Shown piece by piece: positions 51,218 through 60,552 of a stretch of 64,000 nt of DNA. The notes below the pieces were generated by a model, which saw nothing but the letters and a program-made list of their open reading frames with translations, was not told the DNA's origin and made no database searches. Both the position numbers and the translations under genes were made by a program. The stretch is taken from contig NZ_VCMV01000029.1 in assembly GCF_008757455.1 (NCBI RefSeq), positions 1 through 64,000 of the forward strand. The letters run 5' to 3'. The first letter of the stretch is position 1. Each line of letters opens with the position of its first letter. This DNA is from Microvirga brassicacearum (GTDB taxonomy: Bacteria; Pseudomonadota; Alphaproteobacteria; Rhizobiales; Beijerinckiaceae).

Positions 51218-52858
51218 TTAGAGGAAGAAGTCGTCCGTACTTAAATTGAAGGTGCCGACGAGCTTGACTTTGATGTCGACCGCGCCGTCGCCGTTGACGT
51301 CGCCCCAGAACTCGGTTGTGCCGTTCACTGAGAGGGTGCGCAGCTCGCCTGCCGTCTTGGTAAAGCCGAGCGCGCCCTTGAGCGAGAATGCTTGGTCGCC
51401 CGAGAGCGTCGTGTTGGCGTCGATTGCCGACAGGTCGATCTTGTCGGTACCTTGGATGAAGTCCCTGATCGTATCCACGGTTTTCGAGGACCCGGATTCG
51501 CGCGTGGCATTGAACACGAACTTGTCGGCGCCGGCGCCGCCGAGGAGTTCATCCCGGCCTGCGCCGCCGATCAACATGTCGTTTCCGCCGCTGCCGTTCA
51601 GCTCGTCATCACCAGCCAGTCCGTTGAGCGTGTCGTCGCCCAGAGTGCCGTTGAGCCTGTCGCTTCCGCCGGTTCCGGCGATCGTCTGCGGCCCGGCGGC
51701 GGTGCCCCCTGGCGCGCTGCCCTCGCTGATGAAGAGCTGGGAGTTGAAGCCCAGTCCCGAGAGCTTCCCGTCCGTGTCGATCGTCGTGCCGCTCACCTCT
51801 AGCGTAGCACCCGACTTCCACAGGTCGAATACCGTGAGACCCGAGTTCTGGTCGACGATGTGCCCGCCGATCACCCTCGCATGGGCGCCCTCGGCCATCC
51901 AGATATGATCCGTCGATGCGCTGCCGCCGTAGTGCTTCGGGTTCAGGCTCTGACTGTTCTCCATGGTGATAGAGTCGCTCCAGAACCGGTAGCTACGGTT
52001 GTTGCCCTCGGCTATCGCGTTCACCAAAACAGTATTGCTCGACTTGAGGTCGTAGCCGGCGTCGGTGTTACCGGACGCCACGGTGTTCTCGAAACGGATG
52101 TTGTAGTTGCCGCGCTCTGTCGTGAAGCCGTCACCGTTCCAGTAGTCGTCGTTCGAACCTCGAGCGGAGCTGTTCTTCATGATGACGTTCTTGAACAGAA
52201 CATCATGAGCCGTGTGGTTGAGCGCAATGCCAAACACATATTTCTCAGGCGTGTTGGGGTCACCTTCGCCGGTGACGTCCTCGATGACGATGTTTCGGCT
52301 GTTGTACTGAAGCTTGATCGCGCTTTCTGAATATTTGTAGACGTCGACATCGCGCACCGTGAGCCCGTCCACGCTGGCGCTCGAATAGCCGCTCGAGACG
52401 GTGTTCTCGAGGAAGCGCTTCACATTTGTGGCCTGCATGTGCTCGAGTGTGAGGTCCTTGATGTCGGCGCCGATACGAAACGCGCCGTTGCCGACATTCT
52501 TGAAGGTCATGTCCTGGAACTTGAGGTGGTCGGCGCCCGGGAGCAACCGGAAGATCTCCGTCCCCTCCGCCTTGCCGGTCGTCCAGTCAGTGGCGCGCGT
52601 GCCGATGATCTCGACGTTCATGGTCGTGCCGCTTGCATCCACGCCACGTATGGTGACGGGAGCGCCTGCGTCGCCGCCAGCCTTAACGGTCACTTGGCCA
52701 GCAACTTTATAGGCGCCCTGATCAGCGCGAAGGAGAACCTGGCCACCCGCGCCGGCCTTGTCGATAAAATTCGAGATGTTCGAGATCGTGCCTGCGTTGG
52801 CCATCGACGAACCGTCGCGAGTGCCCGACCCAGCGGGGGAAATGTAGAGAATCGCCAA
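51218..52858 (-). CDS. Secreted right-handed beta-helix protein with RTX repeats
   Basis: The N-terminal 400 or so residues form a parallel beta-helix of the pectate-lyase/mannuronan-epimerase-like kind (GADHLKFQDMTFKNVGNGAF, GLTVRDVDVYKYSESAIKLQ, NIVIEDVTGEG, DVLFKNVIMKNSS). RTX nonapeptides follow (GTLGDDTLNGLAGDDELNGS, GGNDMLIGGAGRDELLGG), then an M10-type C-terminal module, pointing to type I secretion and calcium-dependent folding. I chose a TTG start at 52858: AGAAGG lies nine bases ahead and the protein-like sequence (LYISPAGSGTRDGSS) begins there. Met 52948 is further upstream and Met 52804 would cut the fold. It is probably a polysaccharide lyase, epimerase or surface adhesin; no catalytic residues could be assigned. 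Confidence 0.82.
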   Translation of the reverse strand: MAILYISPAGSGTRDGSSMANAGTISNISNFIDKAGAGGQVLLRADQGAYKVAGQVTVKAGGDAGAPVTIRGVDASGTTMNVEIIGTRATDWTTGKAEGTEIFRLLPGADHLKFQDMTFKNVGNGAFRIGADIKDLTLEHMQATNVKRFLENTVSSGYSSASVDGLTVRDVDVYKYSESAIKLQYNSRNIVIEDVTGEGDPNTPEKYVFGIALNHTAHDVLFKNVIMKNSSARGSNDDYWNGDGFTTERGNYNIRFENTVASGNTDAGYDLKSSNTVLVNAIAEGNNRSYRFWSDSITMENSQSLNPKHYGGSASTDHIWMAEGAHARVIGGHIVDQNSGLTVFDLWKSGATLEVSGTTIDTDGKLSGLGFNSQLFISEGSAPGGTAAGPQTIAGTGGSDRLNGTLGDDTLNGLAGDDELNGSGGNDMLIGGAGRDELLGGAGADKFVFNATRESGSSKTVDTIRDFIQGTDKIDLSAIDANTTLSGDQAFSLKGALGFTKTAGELRTLSVNGTTEFWGDVNGDGAVDIKVKLVGTFNLSTDDFFL

Positions 52859-54009
52859 TATCAAAAACCTTCTATGAGGCCGAGGAGCTGCGCGGCCAGG
52901 GCCGGGGATGTCGTGCGGGATGTCGTTGGATCGCCGCGTATTCGTCATTGCAATTGCGGCGAACGCAGATGCCGGTTCGAAATTAACCCCGGCTGTATCT
53001 ATTCACGTTCGCGCGGCTCACCAGATGAACCATCGAATCGCTCAAGTCAAGCTTACTGCCACAACGAATAAAGCTGCCGTCGAGAATGGCTCTAGTTGGT
53101 GAGTACATTCCTATAATATGCCATCGCTTGGCGATTGCCGTTCGCAAAATGATTCAAATACTTTCCATCAGTCGCCAAAGCCATCGGTGACTTATCTCTA
53201 TAGTGCTTGGCCTGTAGCTTGTCGCGTTTCCACTCCGCCACTCTCGGTTCATGCCTCAGCTTAACGAAACGTGCGTCAGGCGACTCCAACTACTCACATT
53301 ATCAACGATCTCTGTCTGCAAGCCTGTCCGTCCAAAGCGGTCAGAAAGAGGGTCCGCATCCTCAAACTAATTCCCGAGGCGGATAGGGCGGCCAGTCCCC
53401 GCCTCGAAGATGCTCACCGAGTTGTGGCAGCCCTCCGGTACAGCCGAGCATTGAGGCGCAAGCATGGCGCACAGCCACCGAGGCCCCGAAGGCCTCGCTT
53501 CTAAACGAGCGGTCGCGGATCTGGCTACGCGCGTAGAAGAACACCGCCCGCTTGAGCTTGTGGGCCGCCTCGCCCTTGTTGAGGCCAGCCTGACAACCTC
53601 GCGTGGGAATACCACTCCACTGGGAGGCTCCACACGACTGACGCCAAGTGCGTCGACGTCAGCTTCTACGGCCAGGCGGGTTATCCTCCGCCGACGCGAT
53701 CCCGCAAACCTTGATCCGGGTTCTCATGCCACACCAATCGGGTAAATCGGTTCATGAACGCAAATGTCTGTTGACCTCTCTCCCGCAACGCTCCGCACGT
53801 CTACAAACAGGCAGGATCGCGCCGCCAGGATAAGGAGGAAGACGATAACTAGGGCGACATGAAGCCTGGGCGCCGGTCCGGCTGATTGCATCTCCTGAAA
53901 GCGTCTGCGCCATCACCGGCTCGAGGACCTCAATGGCCTTGCCCCGCGAGAAGCGGGGCTCATTTCGGACGTCAACTGACATCCACATCATTTTTTCAAA
54001 CGACCCGCG
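52859..54009. other. Gene-poor region, partly decayed transposon
   Basis: Between the beta-helix RTX gene and the TetR promoter there is about 1.15 kb without an intact recognisable gene. A 65-codon minus frame at 53092-53289 (start MESPDARFVKLRHEPRVAEW) looks protein-like but matches nothing I know. A Tn3-family transposase remnant occupies about 53362-53620. The remainder shows only short frames. The region looks like an old insertion site. Confidence 0.5.
53362..53620 (-). pseudogene. Remnant of a Tn3-family transposase (TnpA C-terminus)
   Basis: The minus strand from 53586 reads GLNKGEAAHKLKRAVFF, then YARSQIRDRSF. This matches the conserved C-terminal segment of Tn3-family TnpA (x-L-N-K-G-E-A-x-x-x-L-x-R-A-V-F-F, then E-I-R-D-R-S-F). 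After about 35 residues the frame loses similarity. A shifted frame gives a degenerate copy of the next conserved block (LAALSASGISL against L-A-H-L-S-P-L-G-W-E-H-I). It is therefore a decayed fragment with frameshifts and deletions. No 38-bp terminal inverted repeat was found. Confidence 0.65.
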
Positions 54010-54038
54010 TTGACAATTTTGTGACCGCATGGTCACAT
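54010..54038 (+). promoter_or_regulatory. Promoter with operator palindrome upstream of TetR gene
   Basis: TTGACA (54010-54015) is a consensus -35 hexamer. Just after it lies an inverted repeat, TGTGACC (54020-54026) and GGTCACA (54031-54037), with a 4-bp spacer. It fills the space before a weak -10 candidate near 54033-54038. An operator placed between -35 and -10 is classic for autorepression by a TetR-type protein. Confidence 0.55.
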
Positions 54039-54124
54039 TTCGTAATGGGGCCGTCCAAGACATCCCAAGAAGCATCTTCATTCAATTCTCAGCTTGTGAA
54101 CGGCGAAACGCATTGAAAGACCGA

Positions 54125-54784
54125 ATGTCACGTCGGAAGCGAACGGAGAGGCAAATTCTCGATGCGCTCGAAGAGCAAATTCGGGAAACCGGCATGGGCG
54201 GGGTCGGCATCAACGCCATTGCAAACAGGGCAGGTGTCAGCAAGGAACTGATCTATCGCTATTTTGATGGCATGTCCGGATTGATGCTTGCCTGGATGCA
54301 GGAGCAGGATTTCTGGACGAGCCACCGCGATTTTCTCGCTTCCGGCGAATCCAGCCAGCAGCCGCCGGGGGCGCTCGTCTTGTCGATGTTGCGAGCTCAG
54401 ATTGAGGCGCTCGGGAAGAACGAAACGCTCCGCGAAGTGCGGCGTTGGGAGCTTGTCGAAGTCAACGACGTAACTGCCCAATTGGCCAACCGCCGCGAAA
54501 AGGCTGCGCGCTCATTCATCGATCGCATAGACGGACTGACGCCGGATATGGATGTGCCAGCAGTCGTCAGTATCATGCTGGCCGGTGTTCTCTACCTGAT
54601 GCTGCGTTCGAAGACGGAGAGCCACTTTCTCGGTGTTCCCCTGCGCACGAATGAGGGGTGGGAAAGGCTCTATGCCGCACTTGAACACATCGTCCAAGCC
54701 TTCCCGCAGGACCTGAAACAGGAATCCCTGGCGACATTGGAAGCCCGGCGCACGGCCACCAGCAGCAAAAGCAAGGAACCATGA
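54125..54784 (+). CDS. TetR/AcrR family transcriptional regulator
   Basis: The 219-residue protein has an N-terminal HTH (about 8-55: ILDALEEQIRETGMGGVGINAIANRAGVSKELIYRYF) and a helical ligand-binding domain. I chose Met 54125, the start of the basic tail MSRRKRTERQ. The frame is open back to 54029, but that part lies across the palindromic operator. The ribosome site is weak. It stands 4 bp before the ThDP-enzyme gene and probably regulates the whole downstream operon. Confidence 0.87.
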   Translation: MSRRKRTERQILDALEEQIRETGMGGVGINAIANRAGVSKELIYRYFDGMSGLMLAWMQEQDFWTSHRDFLASGESSQQPPGALVLSMLRAQIEALGKNETLREVRRWELVEVNDVTAQLANRREKAARSFIDRIDGLTPDMDVPAVVSIMLAGVLYLMLRSKTESHFLGVPLRTNEGWERLYAALEHIVQAFPQDLKQESLATLEARRTATSSKSKEP

Positions 54785-54788
54785 GGCG

Positions 54789-56456
54789 ATGAGACGGGCA
54801 GCTGATCTGTTGATCGATACGTTAATCCTCCATGGTGTTGATCGTGTCTTCTGTGTTCCGGGAGAAAGCTATCTGAGTGTTCTGGATGGCCTCTCTCAAC
54901 ATCCGGATATTGACGTCGTGACCTGCCGGCACGAAAGCGGTGCTGGCTTCATGGCGTTAGCAGACGCCCGCCTGACCGGCCGCCCTGGGGTCGCTTTCGT
55001 CAGCCGAGGGCCGGGCGCAATGAACGCAGCCATCGCGGTTCACTCCGCAGAGCAGGATGCGGTTCCGCTGGTTCTGTTTATCGGACAGGTTGAACGCGTA
55101 CATCGCCATATGGGTGCATTTCAGGAGATCAATTACGAGCGGGTCTTCGGTTCCATGGTCAAACGTGTGGTCGAGGTCAACGATGCGACACGGTTGCCCG
55201 ACATTGTCGCGACAGCTTTTCATGCTGCCCAAAGCGGCACGCCGGGACCTGTTGTCGTAGCGTTACCCGAGGACATGCTTGAGGACATGGTCGATTGTGA
55301 ACCGGCAAAGCCGCTCACATTGCCGATAGCTGACGTTGGATACGATGCTTTGGCGGATGTAGCCCGTCAAATTGGTCACGCTCAAAGGCCGTTGGTGATT
55401 GCGGGCGGCTTGCTAAAAAATTCAGATGGGCAATCGGCTTTGCGCGATCTGGTCGAAGCCTTTGGACTTCCGGTCGCAGCGGCCGTCAGGCACGCTGATC
55501 TGCTTCCGAATACGCACCCTCTTTACGCGGGACATCTCGCGTACGGAGCACCGAAAGAACTCTCGACCGCAGTTGAGCAAGCCGATCTTGTCATCGCGGT
55601 TGGGTCCCGCCTCGGTGACGTGACGACCCAAGGTTACCGATTTCCGGGGGCTCCACGTCCAGCTCAGCCCGTCATTCACGTATGGCCCGACGCGGCGGCA
55701 ATCGGGCATATTCGCCAAGTCGATCTTGGCCTCGTCTGCGATCCAGCCCGTTTCCTAAAGGGACTGCGAGCGCATGCCCCGCGGCAGATTCCTGCACATC
55801 ATTTGGCATGGAGCCGGCGCCTACATGAGGTCGCGACCGGTCTCAGGCACAGGGAAGGTCCTTTGGACGCCGATGATGGCGTCATCTTCGCGGCCGCCGT
55901 TCAAGCGGCCGATCGGCTGCTTGCAGACGATGCCATCATCACCATCGACTCTGGGAATTTCGGTGGTTGGGTTCAGAGGTTGATGCGCTTTGGCGGAGGG
56001 CGCACGATGCTGGCACCTTCCTCAGGCGCGATGGGATACGGGGTGCCAGCCGCGGTCGCCGCAAACCTGCGCTGTCCTCACCGAGACGTCATGTGTTTCG
56101 TCGGCGATGGTGGATTTCTGATGACGGGAAACGAGCTGGCTACGGCGATTCAGTGTGGCGCACGCCCAATCATTGTCATTGCCGACAATGGCTCGTACGG
56201 CACGATCCGCATGCATCAGGAAAAACACTTTCCCAAACGGGTCAGTGCAACGGCGCTGGTGAATCCAGATTTTGCGAGGCTTGCTGAGACTTATGGAGCT
56301 CTCGGGATCTCGGTCGACCGCAGTGATGAGATCGAGAATGCATTGCAAACGGCGTTAGCATCGACGCGACCCGCCATCGTGTCGATCCGTACAAGTCTTG
56401 AGCATATCTCCGCTGCCGGCACGATCGCTGAGTTTCGGAAAAGTGGATCCGTCTGA
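54789..56456 (+). CDS. Thiamine diphosphate-dependent enzyme (acetolactate synthase-like)
   Basis: The 555-residue protein has the three ThDP-enzyme domains: PYR (FCVPGESYLSVLDGL, catalytic Glu in TCRHESGAGFMA), central (about 190-330) and PP, with the cofactor motif VGDGGFLMTGNELATAIQ...ADNGSYGTIRM. It resembles acetolactate synthase/benzoylformate decarboxylase relatives that act on 2-keto acids. No regulatory small subunit is present and the neighbours are D-amino acid genes. It may therefore decarboxylate or ligate the 2-keto acids made by the adjacent DadA-like dehydrogenase, rather than make branched-chain amino acids (inference). Confidence 0.85.
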   Translation: MRRAADLLIDTLILHGVDRVFCVPGESYLSVLDGLSQHPDIDVVTCRHESGAGFMALADARLTGRPGVAFVSRGPGAMNAAIAVHSAEQDAVPLVLFIGQVERVHRHMGAFQEINYERVFGSMVKRVVEVNDATRLPDIVATAFHAAQSGTPGPVVVALPEDMLEDMVDCEPAKPLTLPIADVGYDALADVARQIGHAQRPLVIAGGLLKNSDGQSALRDLVEAFGLPVAAAVRHADLLPNTHPLYAGHLAYGAPKELSTAVEQADLVIAVGSRLGDVTTQGYRFPGAPRPAQPVIHVWPDAAAIGHIRQVDLGLVCDPARFLKGLRAHAPRQIPAHHLAWSRRLHEVATGLRHREGPLDADDGVIFAAAVQAADRLLADDAIITIDSGNFGGWVQRLMRFGGGRTMLAPSSGAMGYGVPAAVAANLRCPHRDVMCFVGDGGFLMTGNELATAIQCGARPIIVIADNGSYGTIRMHQEKHFPKRVSATALVNPDFARLAETYGALGISVDRSDEIENALQTALASTRPAIVSIRTSLEHISAAGTIAEFRKSGSV

Positions 56457-56484
56457 TGTCTTTTACAGGAAAAGGCTTCTCATC

Positions 56485-57795
56485 ATGAAAATCGTCGTCA
56501 TTGGCGCAGGAATTGTCGGCCTGACGACGGCCTATTACCTGTCCCGCGACGGTCATTCCGTAACCGTAGTAGACGGCGGAAAGGGCGCCGGATTGCGAAC
56601 CAGCAAGGCGAATGGTGCGCAGCTTAGCTACAGCTTCGTCTCGCCTTTGGCAGATCCTGCTGTGCTACCGAAGCTTCCTTTGTGGATTCTCGGCCGTAAT
56701 TCGCCTTTGAGTTTTCAACCACGAGTCGATTTTGATCAATGGCGGTGGCTATTTGCGTTTCTCAAATCTTGCCGAAGCAGTAAGGCGCAACGCACAACCG
56801 CAGAACTCTTGCAACTCGGTATGTACAGCCGCCAACTGATTCACGATCTCGTCGCTCGTGAAAATCCCCGGTTCGAATTTGAATCGTCGGGGAAGCTACT
56901 CGTTTACCAAGATCCAAAAGCCTACTCTCAGGCCAGCGCGCAGATGGGATTCCAGGCTTCATTGGGATGCAGTCAGACGCTCCTGTCGCCTCAGCAATGT
57001 CTGGAGCTCGAGCCCTCGCTTGAAGCAATTCGCAGCACAATCGCCGGCGGAATCTTCACACCCACCGAAGATGCCGGGGATTGCTTGCATCTATGTGTCG
57101 AGCTGGAGCGGATCATGTCGTCGGGACGCGATCCCGTGAAGTTCCGGTATCAGACGACCGTTAATAATCTGCACGTCGAGGATGGTCGGATTCTTGGTCT
57201 CCAAACCTCACACGGCGATATAATCGCTGATGCCTATGTCATCGCCAATGGCGTGGGCGCTCAGCATCTGGCGAGGCAGGTCGGCATCGATCCCAACGTC
57301 TATCCCTTGAAGGGCTACAGTCTTACGTATGATCTCAGGTCTGACAGCATAGCACCAAGGACGAGCGTCAGCGACCTAAAGAACAAAGTGGTCTATGCGC
57401 GGCTCGGAAATCGTTTGCGAGTAGCTGGCATGGTCGATATCGGCGATACGTCAATGTCGATCGATCCTCATCGGATCACGTCTCTTCGGCGAAATGTCGA
57501 CAGCTTTTTTCCAAACCTCAAACCGGCAGGGGAGCCGGAGGCGTGGGCGGGTTTGCGGCCGGCCCGACCGGACGGTAAGCCGCTCATCGGCGCTACCCGG
57601 TTTGAGAACCTCTGGCTCAATGTCGGGCACGGGGCCCTCGGCTTCACGCTCGCCGCCGGGAGTGCCGGTCTGTTAGCGGATCAGATGGCCGGGAGGCCGA
57701 CTCTCATTCCGGCGGACATATTTGCTTTGCCAAATTCCAGACAGCATCCGCTTCCACGTGGAGCAAGAGGAAGCGCTCGAAGAAGTGCAGCTTGA
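56485..57795 (+). CDS. D-amino acid dehydrogenase-like FAD oxidoreductase (DadA family)
   Basis: This 436-residue DAO-fold flavoprotein has the dinucleotide motif IVVIGAGIVGLTTAYYLSRD at the very N-terminus, the DadA-like segment NGAQLSYSFVSPLADP, and a C-terminal VGHGALGFTLAAGSAGLLAD flavin motif. DadA enzymes deaminate D-amino acids to 2-keto acids, passing electrons to the respiratory chain. The start is Met 56485 after AGGAAAAGG. It lies 28 bp after the ThDP-enzyme gene and ahead of a peptide-type transporter and a D-aminoacylase, all consistent with D-amino acid catabolism. Confidence 0.86.
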   Translation: MKIVVIGAGIVGLTTAYYLSRDGHSVTVVDGGKGAGLRTSKANGAQLSYSFVSPLADPAVLPKLPLWILGRNSPLSFQPRVDFDQWRWLFAFLKSCRSSKAQRTTAELLQLGMYSRQLIHDLVARENPRFEFESSGKLLVYQDPKAYSQASAQMGFQASLGCSQTLLSPQQCLELEPSLEAIRSTIAGGIFTPTEDAGDCLHLCVELERIMSSGRDPVKFRYQTTVNNLHVEDGRILGLQTSHGDIIADAYVIANGVGAQHLARQVGIDPNVYPLKGYSLTYDLRSDSIAPRTSVSDLKNKVVYARLGNRLRVAGMVDIGDTSMSIDPHRITSLRRNVDSFFPNLKPAGEPEAWAGLRPARPDGKPLIGATRFENLWLNVGHGALGFTLAAGSAGLLADQMAGRPTLIPADIFALPNSRQHPLPRGARGSARRSAA

Positions 57796-57838
57796 GTTAC
57801 GTGTTTTGTTAGTCGCCGCGTTCAAAAAAGAGGGAACT

Positions 57839-59440
57839 ATGATGTCAGTCAAATTCGATCGAGTAGCTGTTTTCGGTGCGTTTAAAGTCGGGGCGGCGTT
57901 GTCGCTTGCCTCGCTCATCTCTTTGCCGGCCAGCGCACAAACTATAACGGCCGTGATGCAATCCGGATTGCGGGTCATGGATCCGGTGGTGAGCACGGCA
58001 TTCATGACCCGTGATCACGGGTACATGATTTACGACACGCTGTTGGGGATTAACGAGAAATTCGAGATCAAACCCCAGATGGCAGAGAAATGGGAGGTCT
58101 CGACAGACCAGAAGACCTACACCTTCATCTTGCGCGAAGGGTTGAAGTGGCACGACGGTGCGCCTGTGACGTCAGAGGACTGTGTGGCATCGATCAAGCG
58201 TTGGTCCGAGAAGGACTCGACCGGGCAGGTGCTGATGACGATGGTATCCGAGATTAAGGTTGTGGATGGCAAGTCCTTCCAGGTCATTCTCAAAGAGCCC
58301 ACGACACTCCTCTTGGAGAGCCTTGCAAAGCTCAGTTCGCGTCCGGCCTTTATCATGCCCAAGCGAATTGCCGATACGCCATCCTCCGAACCCATCAAGG
58401 AATATGTTGGCTCGGGCCCGTTCAAGTTCGTCGACTCGGAGTTCAAGCCCGGTCTTAAGGTGGTGTACGAGAAGAACAAAGATTACGTGCCCCGCTCCGA
58501 CGCGGCAAGCTGGACAGCAGGCGGCAAGGTCGTCAACGTAGATCGTGTCCAATGGCTTGCCATGCCAGACCAGATGACGCCGGTGAACGCCTTGATCAAC
58601 GGGGAAATTGATTACATCCAGCAAGTGCCGTTCGATCTATTGCCGATGCTTGAGAACAAGAGCGACATCAATGTCGAGGTTCTCGACAAGTTGGGAAGTT
58701 GGACATATTTTCGGTTTAACCACTTGCATCCTCCGTTCGACAATAAGCTGGTCCGGCAGGCCGCGATGAATGCTGTGGGTCAAGAGGACGTTCTCAAGAC
58801 GCTTGTGGGGAATCCGAAATATTCCAGGACCTGCCCCTCGGTCTTTGGTTGCGATACGCCCTATGCTGACGCCTATGGTCAGGATGTGGTCGTCCCCTCG
58901 AATATCGAGAAAGCCAAAGAACTACTTAAGGAGGCGAAGTATGACGGAACTCCCGTCGTGGTTTTGCATCCCACAGATATCGCCATGTTGTCAGCTCAAC
59001 CTGTCGTGATCGCATCGGCTCTCCGCAAGGCAGGTTTCAAGGTCGATTTGAAAACGATGGACTGGCAAACGGTGGTCACACAACAGGGTAACCAGAAGCC
59101 GGCATCAGAAGGCGGTTGGAACATCTTCTCTACCTACAGCACACTTGCCACGAGCGGCGATCCGTTCGGCAACACAACGGTGGCGTCAAACGGCAAGAAA
59201 GCCTGGGCCGGCTGGCCCGACGTGCCTGAAATCGAGAAGCTCCGCTTGGATTTTGCACGTGCGACCGATCCGGCCGAACGGAAGAAAATTACGGCGCAGA
59301 TACAGAAGCTCGCCATCGATGAAGGCGTTGTTGCGCCACTCGGCCAATTTTCCGTCCCAGCAGCCTATAGCAAAAAGCTCACTGGCGTCCTGCCTTCTCC
59401 GGTGACGCTCTTCTGGAATATCAAAAAAGCGGAAAAGTAA
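57839..59440 (+). CDS. Peptide-type ABC transporter substrate-binding protein (SBP family 5)
   Basis: This 533-residue family 5 (DppA/OppA-like) binding protein starts at 57839 after AGAGGG; a second Met follows directly. The signal peptide ends LISLPASA-QT. Family features include MAEKWEVSTDQKTYTFILREGLKWHDGAPVTSEDCVAS and VGSGPFKFVDSEFKPG. It binds peptides or related ligands in the periplasm; here the neighbours suggest N-acyl-D-amino acids or D-peptides. A hairpin follows the gene before the permeases. Confidence 0.9.
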   Translation: MMSVKFDRVAVFGAFKVGAALSLASLISLPASAQTITAVMQSGLRVMDPVVSTAFMTRDHGYMIYDTLLGINEKFEIKPQMAEKWEVSTDQKTYTFILREGLKWHDGAPVTSEDCVASIKRWSEKDSTGQVLMTMVSEIKVVDGKSFQVILKEPTTLLLESLAKLSSRPAFIMPKRIADTPSSEPIKEYVGSGPFKFVDSEFKPGLKVVYEKNKDYVPRSDAASWTAGGKVVNVDRVQWLAMPDQMTPVNALINGEIDYIQQVPFDLLPMLENKSDINVEVLDKLGSWTYFRFNHLHPPFDNKLVRQAAMNAVGQEDVLKTLVGNPKYSRTCPSVFGCDTPYADAYGQDVVVPSNIEKAKELLKEAKYDGTPVVVLHPTDIAMLSAQPVVIASALRKAGFKVDLKTMDWQTVVTQQGNQKPASEGGWNIFSTYSTLATSGDPFGNTTVASNGKKAWAGWPDVPEIEKLRLDFARATDPAERKKITAQIQKLAIDEGVVAPLGQFSVPAAYSKKLTGVLPSPVTLFWNIKKAEK

Positions 59441-59477
59441 GCAAAGTCACAGGCGCTCGCGTCATCTGAATTAAAAT

Positions 59478-59510
59478 GGGGCCGTGTGGCAAGTCAGCTC
59501 CCACGGTCCC
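59478..59510 (+). terminator. Hairpin between binding-protein and permease genes
   Basis: GGGGCCGTG (59478-59486) pairs with CACGGTCCC (59502-59510), with one G-T wobble, in the 163-bp gap after the binding-protein gene. No U-tract follows, so it is probably a partial terminator or mRNA-stabilising stem that sets a higher level of binding protein than of permeases. Confidence 0.5.
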
Positions 59511-59603
59511 CGGGCCAACCGTGCCATCGATCACTTCTGGTCCATTCAACCAGACATCTTATGCATTCCAGAATCCCTGTAATGGGATGAAGGGAGGACA
59601 ACC

Positions 59604-60545
59604 ATGTTGGCCTACATTACGAGACGCCTTTTGGCGACGATCCCGGTCATGGCGATGGTCGCGGTCGTCGTGTTTGCTATTCTGCGCCTTACTCCCGGAG
59701 ATCCTGCCGCCATTATTGCCGGAGACGATGCCACGACCGAGCAGTTGGAGAAAATCCGGCAGACAATGGGCTTGGATAAGCCCATTCCTCTGCAATTGGT
59801 GCAGTGGGTCTATCAGCTTCTACAGGGAGACCTCGGCGTATCCCTTCTCTCTGGGGCGCCGGTATTAGGCATGATCGCCGATCGCATGGGCCCGTCGCTC
59901 GCCTTGGCGTTTGGGACGATCGTCGTGACCGTATCAGTAGCAATTCCTCTGGGTATTGTTGCTGCGTGGAAGCAAGGAAGGATGCTTGATCGCGCCGTCA
60001 TGACATTTTCGGTCCTTGGCTTTTCCGTTCCCACGTTCGTCGTCGCGTATCTTTTGATCTATTACCTTTCGATCAAGATGGGCTGGTTTCCTGTTCAAGG
60101 CTACAAGCCGTTATCCGATGGGTTCTGGCCGTTCGCTCAGCGTCTCGTGCTGCCGGTTCTCGCATTGAGTGGGGTTTATGTCGCGCTTATCGCGCGCATC
60201 ACGCGCAGTAGCATCATTGAGGTGATGGGAGAGGACTTTATCCGGACCGCTCGTGCAAAAGGAGCGACCGAGCGCGTGGTCTTGATGCGCCATGCCCTGC
60301 GCAATGCAGCCGTGCCGATCCTGACAATTATTGGCATCGGGATTGCTTCGTTGATTAGTGGCGTGGTGGTGACAGAATCCGTCTTCAACTTACCCGGGTT
60401 AGGCCGCCTCGTTGTGGAGGCGGTGCTCGCGCGGGACTACCCTGTGATTCAGGGTCTGATCCTTCTCTTTTCGTTCTTCTACATCTTCATCAACCTCGTG
60501 GTCGATGTGCTCTATCCCATCTTCGATCCCCGTATCCGCTACTGA
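59604..60545 (+). CDS. Peptide-type ABC transporter permease (DppB-like)
   Basis: This 313-residue permease begins with the DppB-type first helix (YITRRLLATIPVMAMVAVVVF) and the characteristic LRLTPGDPAAIIAGDDAT. The EAA loop region reads DFIRTARAKGATERVVLMRHALRNA. The start at 59604 follows GGGAGGA. It forms the channel with the following DppC-like subunit, 7 bp downstream. Confidence 0.92.
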   Translation: MLAYITRRLLATIPVMAMVAVVVFAILRLTPGDPAAIIAGDDATTEQLEKIRQTMGLDKPIPLQLVQWVYQLLQGDLGVSLLSGAPVLGMIADRMGPSLALAFGTIVVTVSVAIPLGIVAAWKQGRMLDRAVMTFSVLGFSVPTFVVAYLLIYYLSIKMGWFPVQGYKPLSDGFWPFAQRLVLPVLALSGVYVALIARITRSSIIEVMGEDFIRTARAKGATERVVLMRHALRNAAVPILTIIGIGIASLISGVVVTESVFNLPGLGRLVVEAVLARDYPVIQGLILLFSFFYIFINLVVDVLYPIFDPRIRY

Positions 60546-60552
60546 GGGAACC

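Noticed and set aside
53092..53289. 65-codon minus-strand ORF as a gene
   Set aside because: The translation looks protein-like but I know no homologue, and it sits in a decayed transposon region.
54789..56456. Calling the ThDP enzyme IlvB (branched-chain amino acid synthesis)
   Set aside because: No small regulatory subunit or ilv genes are nearby, and the context is D-amino acid breakdown.
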